Positions 5,383 through 5,781 of a DNA stretch of 5,781 nucleotides are shown piece by piece. The position numbers and the translations under genes are program-made. The DNA is from JARDZI01 sp041639705. Lineage in GTDB: Bacteria > Bacillota > Clostridia > Clostridiales > Caloramatoraceae. The notes beneath the pieces are model-generated. The model did not search any database, had not been told where the DNA came from, and was given only the letters and a program-made list of their open reading frames with translations. The DNA lies in contig JBEQBT010000218.1 of assembly GCA_041639705.1 (NCBI GenBank), positions 1-5,781 of the forward strand, given 5' to 3'. Numbering within the stretch: the stretch's first letter is position 1; each line of letters starts with the position of its first letter.

Positions 5383-5781
5383 ATGAAAATCACAAACATT
5401 AGACTTGGTGAAATCTCGGTTCCACTTAAAACTCCTTTTAAAACTGCATTAAGGACAGTAAATAGTGTTGAGGACATAATTGTTGAGATTCATACCGATA
5501 CAGGAAATATAGGGTTCGGAGAAGCTCCACCTACTGGTGTTATAACTGGAGATACTAAGGGAGCAATAATAGGAGCAATTAATGAGCACATAAAGAAAAA
5601 CATAATTGGCATGGATATAGAAAATTTTGAAGAAATAATGAAAAAATTAGATAGATCCTTAATAAAAAATACTAGTGCTAAGGCAGCAATAGATATAGCA
5701 TTATATGATTTATATGGACAATTGTATAATGCCCCTCTTTACAAGTTATTAGGTGGATATAGAAAAGAAATAATTACAGAC
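5383..5781 (+). CDS. Dipeptide epimerase (L-Ala-D/L-Glu epimerase type), N-terminal part, runs off window
   Basis: 133 codons are present, starting at an ATG 7 nt after a perfect GGAGG (5371-5375). The fragment covers the enolase-superfamily capping domain and the start of the barrel. Diagnostic segments are PLKTPFKTALRTV (residues 14-26), GFGEAPPTGVITGD (44-57), SAKAAIDIALYDL (98-110) and PLYKLLGGYR (118-127). These closely follow my recollection of Bacillus YkfB, an L-Ala-D/L-Glu epimerase. In that family the TALRT arginine (Arg24 here) lies in the specificity loop. Such enzymes convert L-Ala-D-Glu from peptidoglycan peptides to L-Ala-L-Glu in the cytosol, letting peptidases recover both amino acids. 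The catalytic lysines (the KxK motif and a second Lys) and the Mg2+ ligands lie beyond the window, so activity and exact dipeptide specificity are inferred. The gene is on the same strand as, and directly downstream of, the decarboxylase. Confidence 0.9.
   Translation, partial: MKITNIRLGEISVPLKTPFKTALRTVNSVEDIIVEIHTDTGNIGFGEAPPTGVITGDTKGAIIGAINEHIKKNIIGMDIENFEEIMKKLDRSLIKNTSAKAAIDIALYDLYGQLYNAPLYKLLGGYRKEIITD

Overview
The window is an AT-rich, low-GC Gram-positive stretch, most likely from Clostridium or a close relative. The support for this is A/T-dominated codon use, strong GGAGG- or GGGGG-type ribosome binding sites, extended -10 promoters of the TGnTATAAT type, and protein families typical of Clostridia and Bacilli (YjjG/YfnB-type HAD phosphatase, DUF3006, YkfB-type dipeptide epimerase). 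The genus is an inference; no rRNA or other marker gene is present.

Layout. Positions 2-115 hold the C-terminal tail of a GNAT acetyltransferase. A + strand gene of unknown function (192-815) follows and converges on a - strand HAD phosphatase (912-1601), with a perfect 16-bp hairpin between them. Next is a - strand flavodoxin-fold protein with an Isf-like cysteine motif (1796-2422). It is divergent from a small four-helix membrane protein (2540-2983). That gene converges, across a bidirectional terminator, on a small - strand DUF3006 protein (3196-3408). About 420 bp without a conventional gene come next (3409-3829), containing inverted repeats and a 14-codon open frame with a good ribosome binding site. 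The window closes with a full-length PLP-dependent decarboxylase (3830-5251) and the first 133 codons of an L-Ala-D/L-Glu-type dipeptide epimerase (5383 to the edge).

How the genes work together. Most are single-gene units on alternating strands, and each has its own start signals. The only plausible functional pair is the decarboxylase and the dipeptide epimerase: same strand, 131 bp apart, no convincing terminator between them. This could reflect amino-acid or muropeptide salvage, but the epimerase also has a usable promoter of its own. The decarboxylase gene is clearly richer in G+C (about 40% in sampled lines) than the unknown gene at 192-815 (low to mid 20s) and the epimerase start (about 30%), so it may have a different history.

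I found no CRISPR array, tRNA, rRNA, insertion sequence or recognisable defence system. The window reads mainly as ordinary chromosomal housekeeping and accessory metabolism. The least explained parts are the 207-residue protein at 192-815 and the structured region upstream of the decarboxylase.
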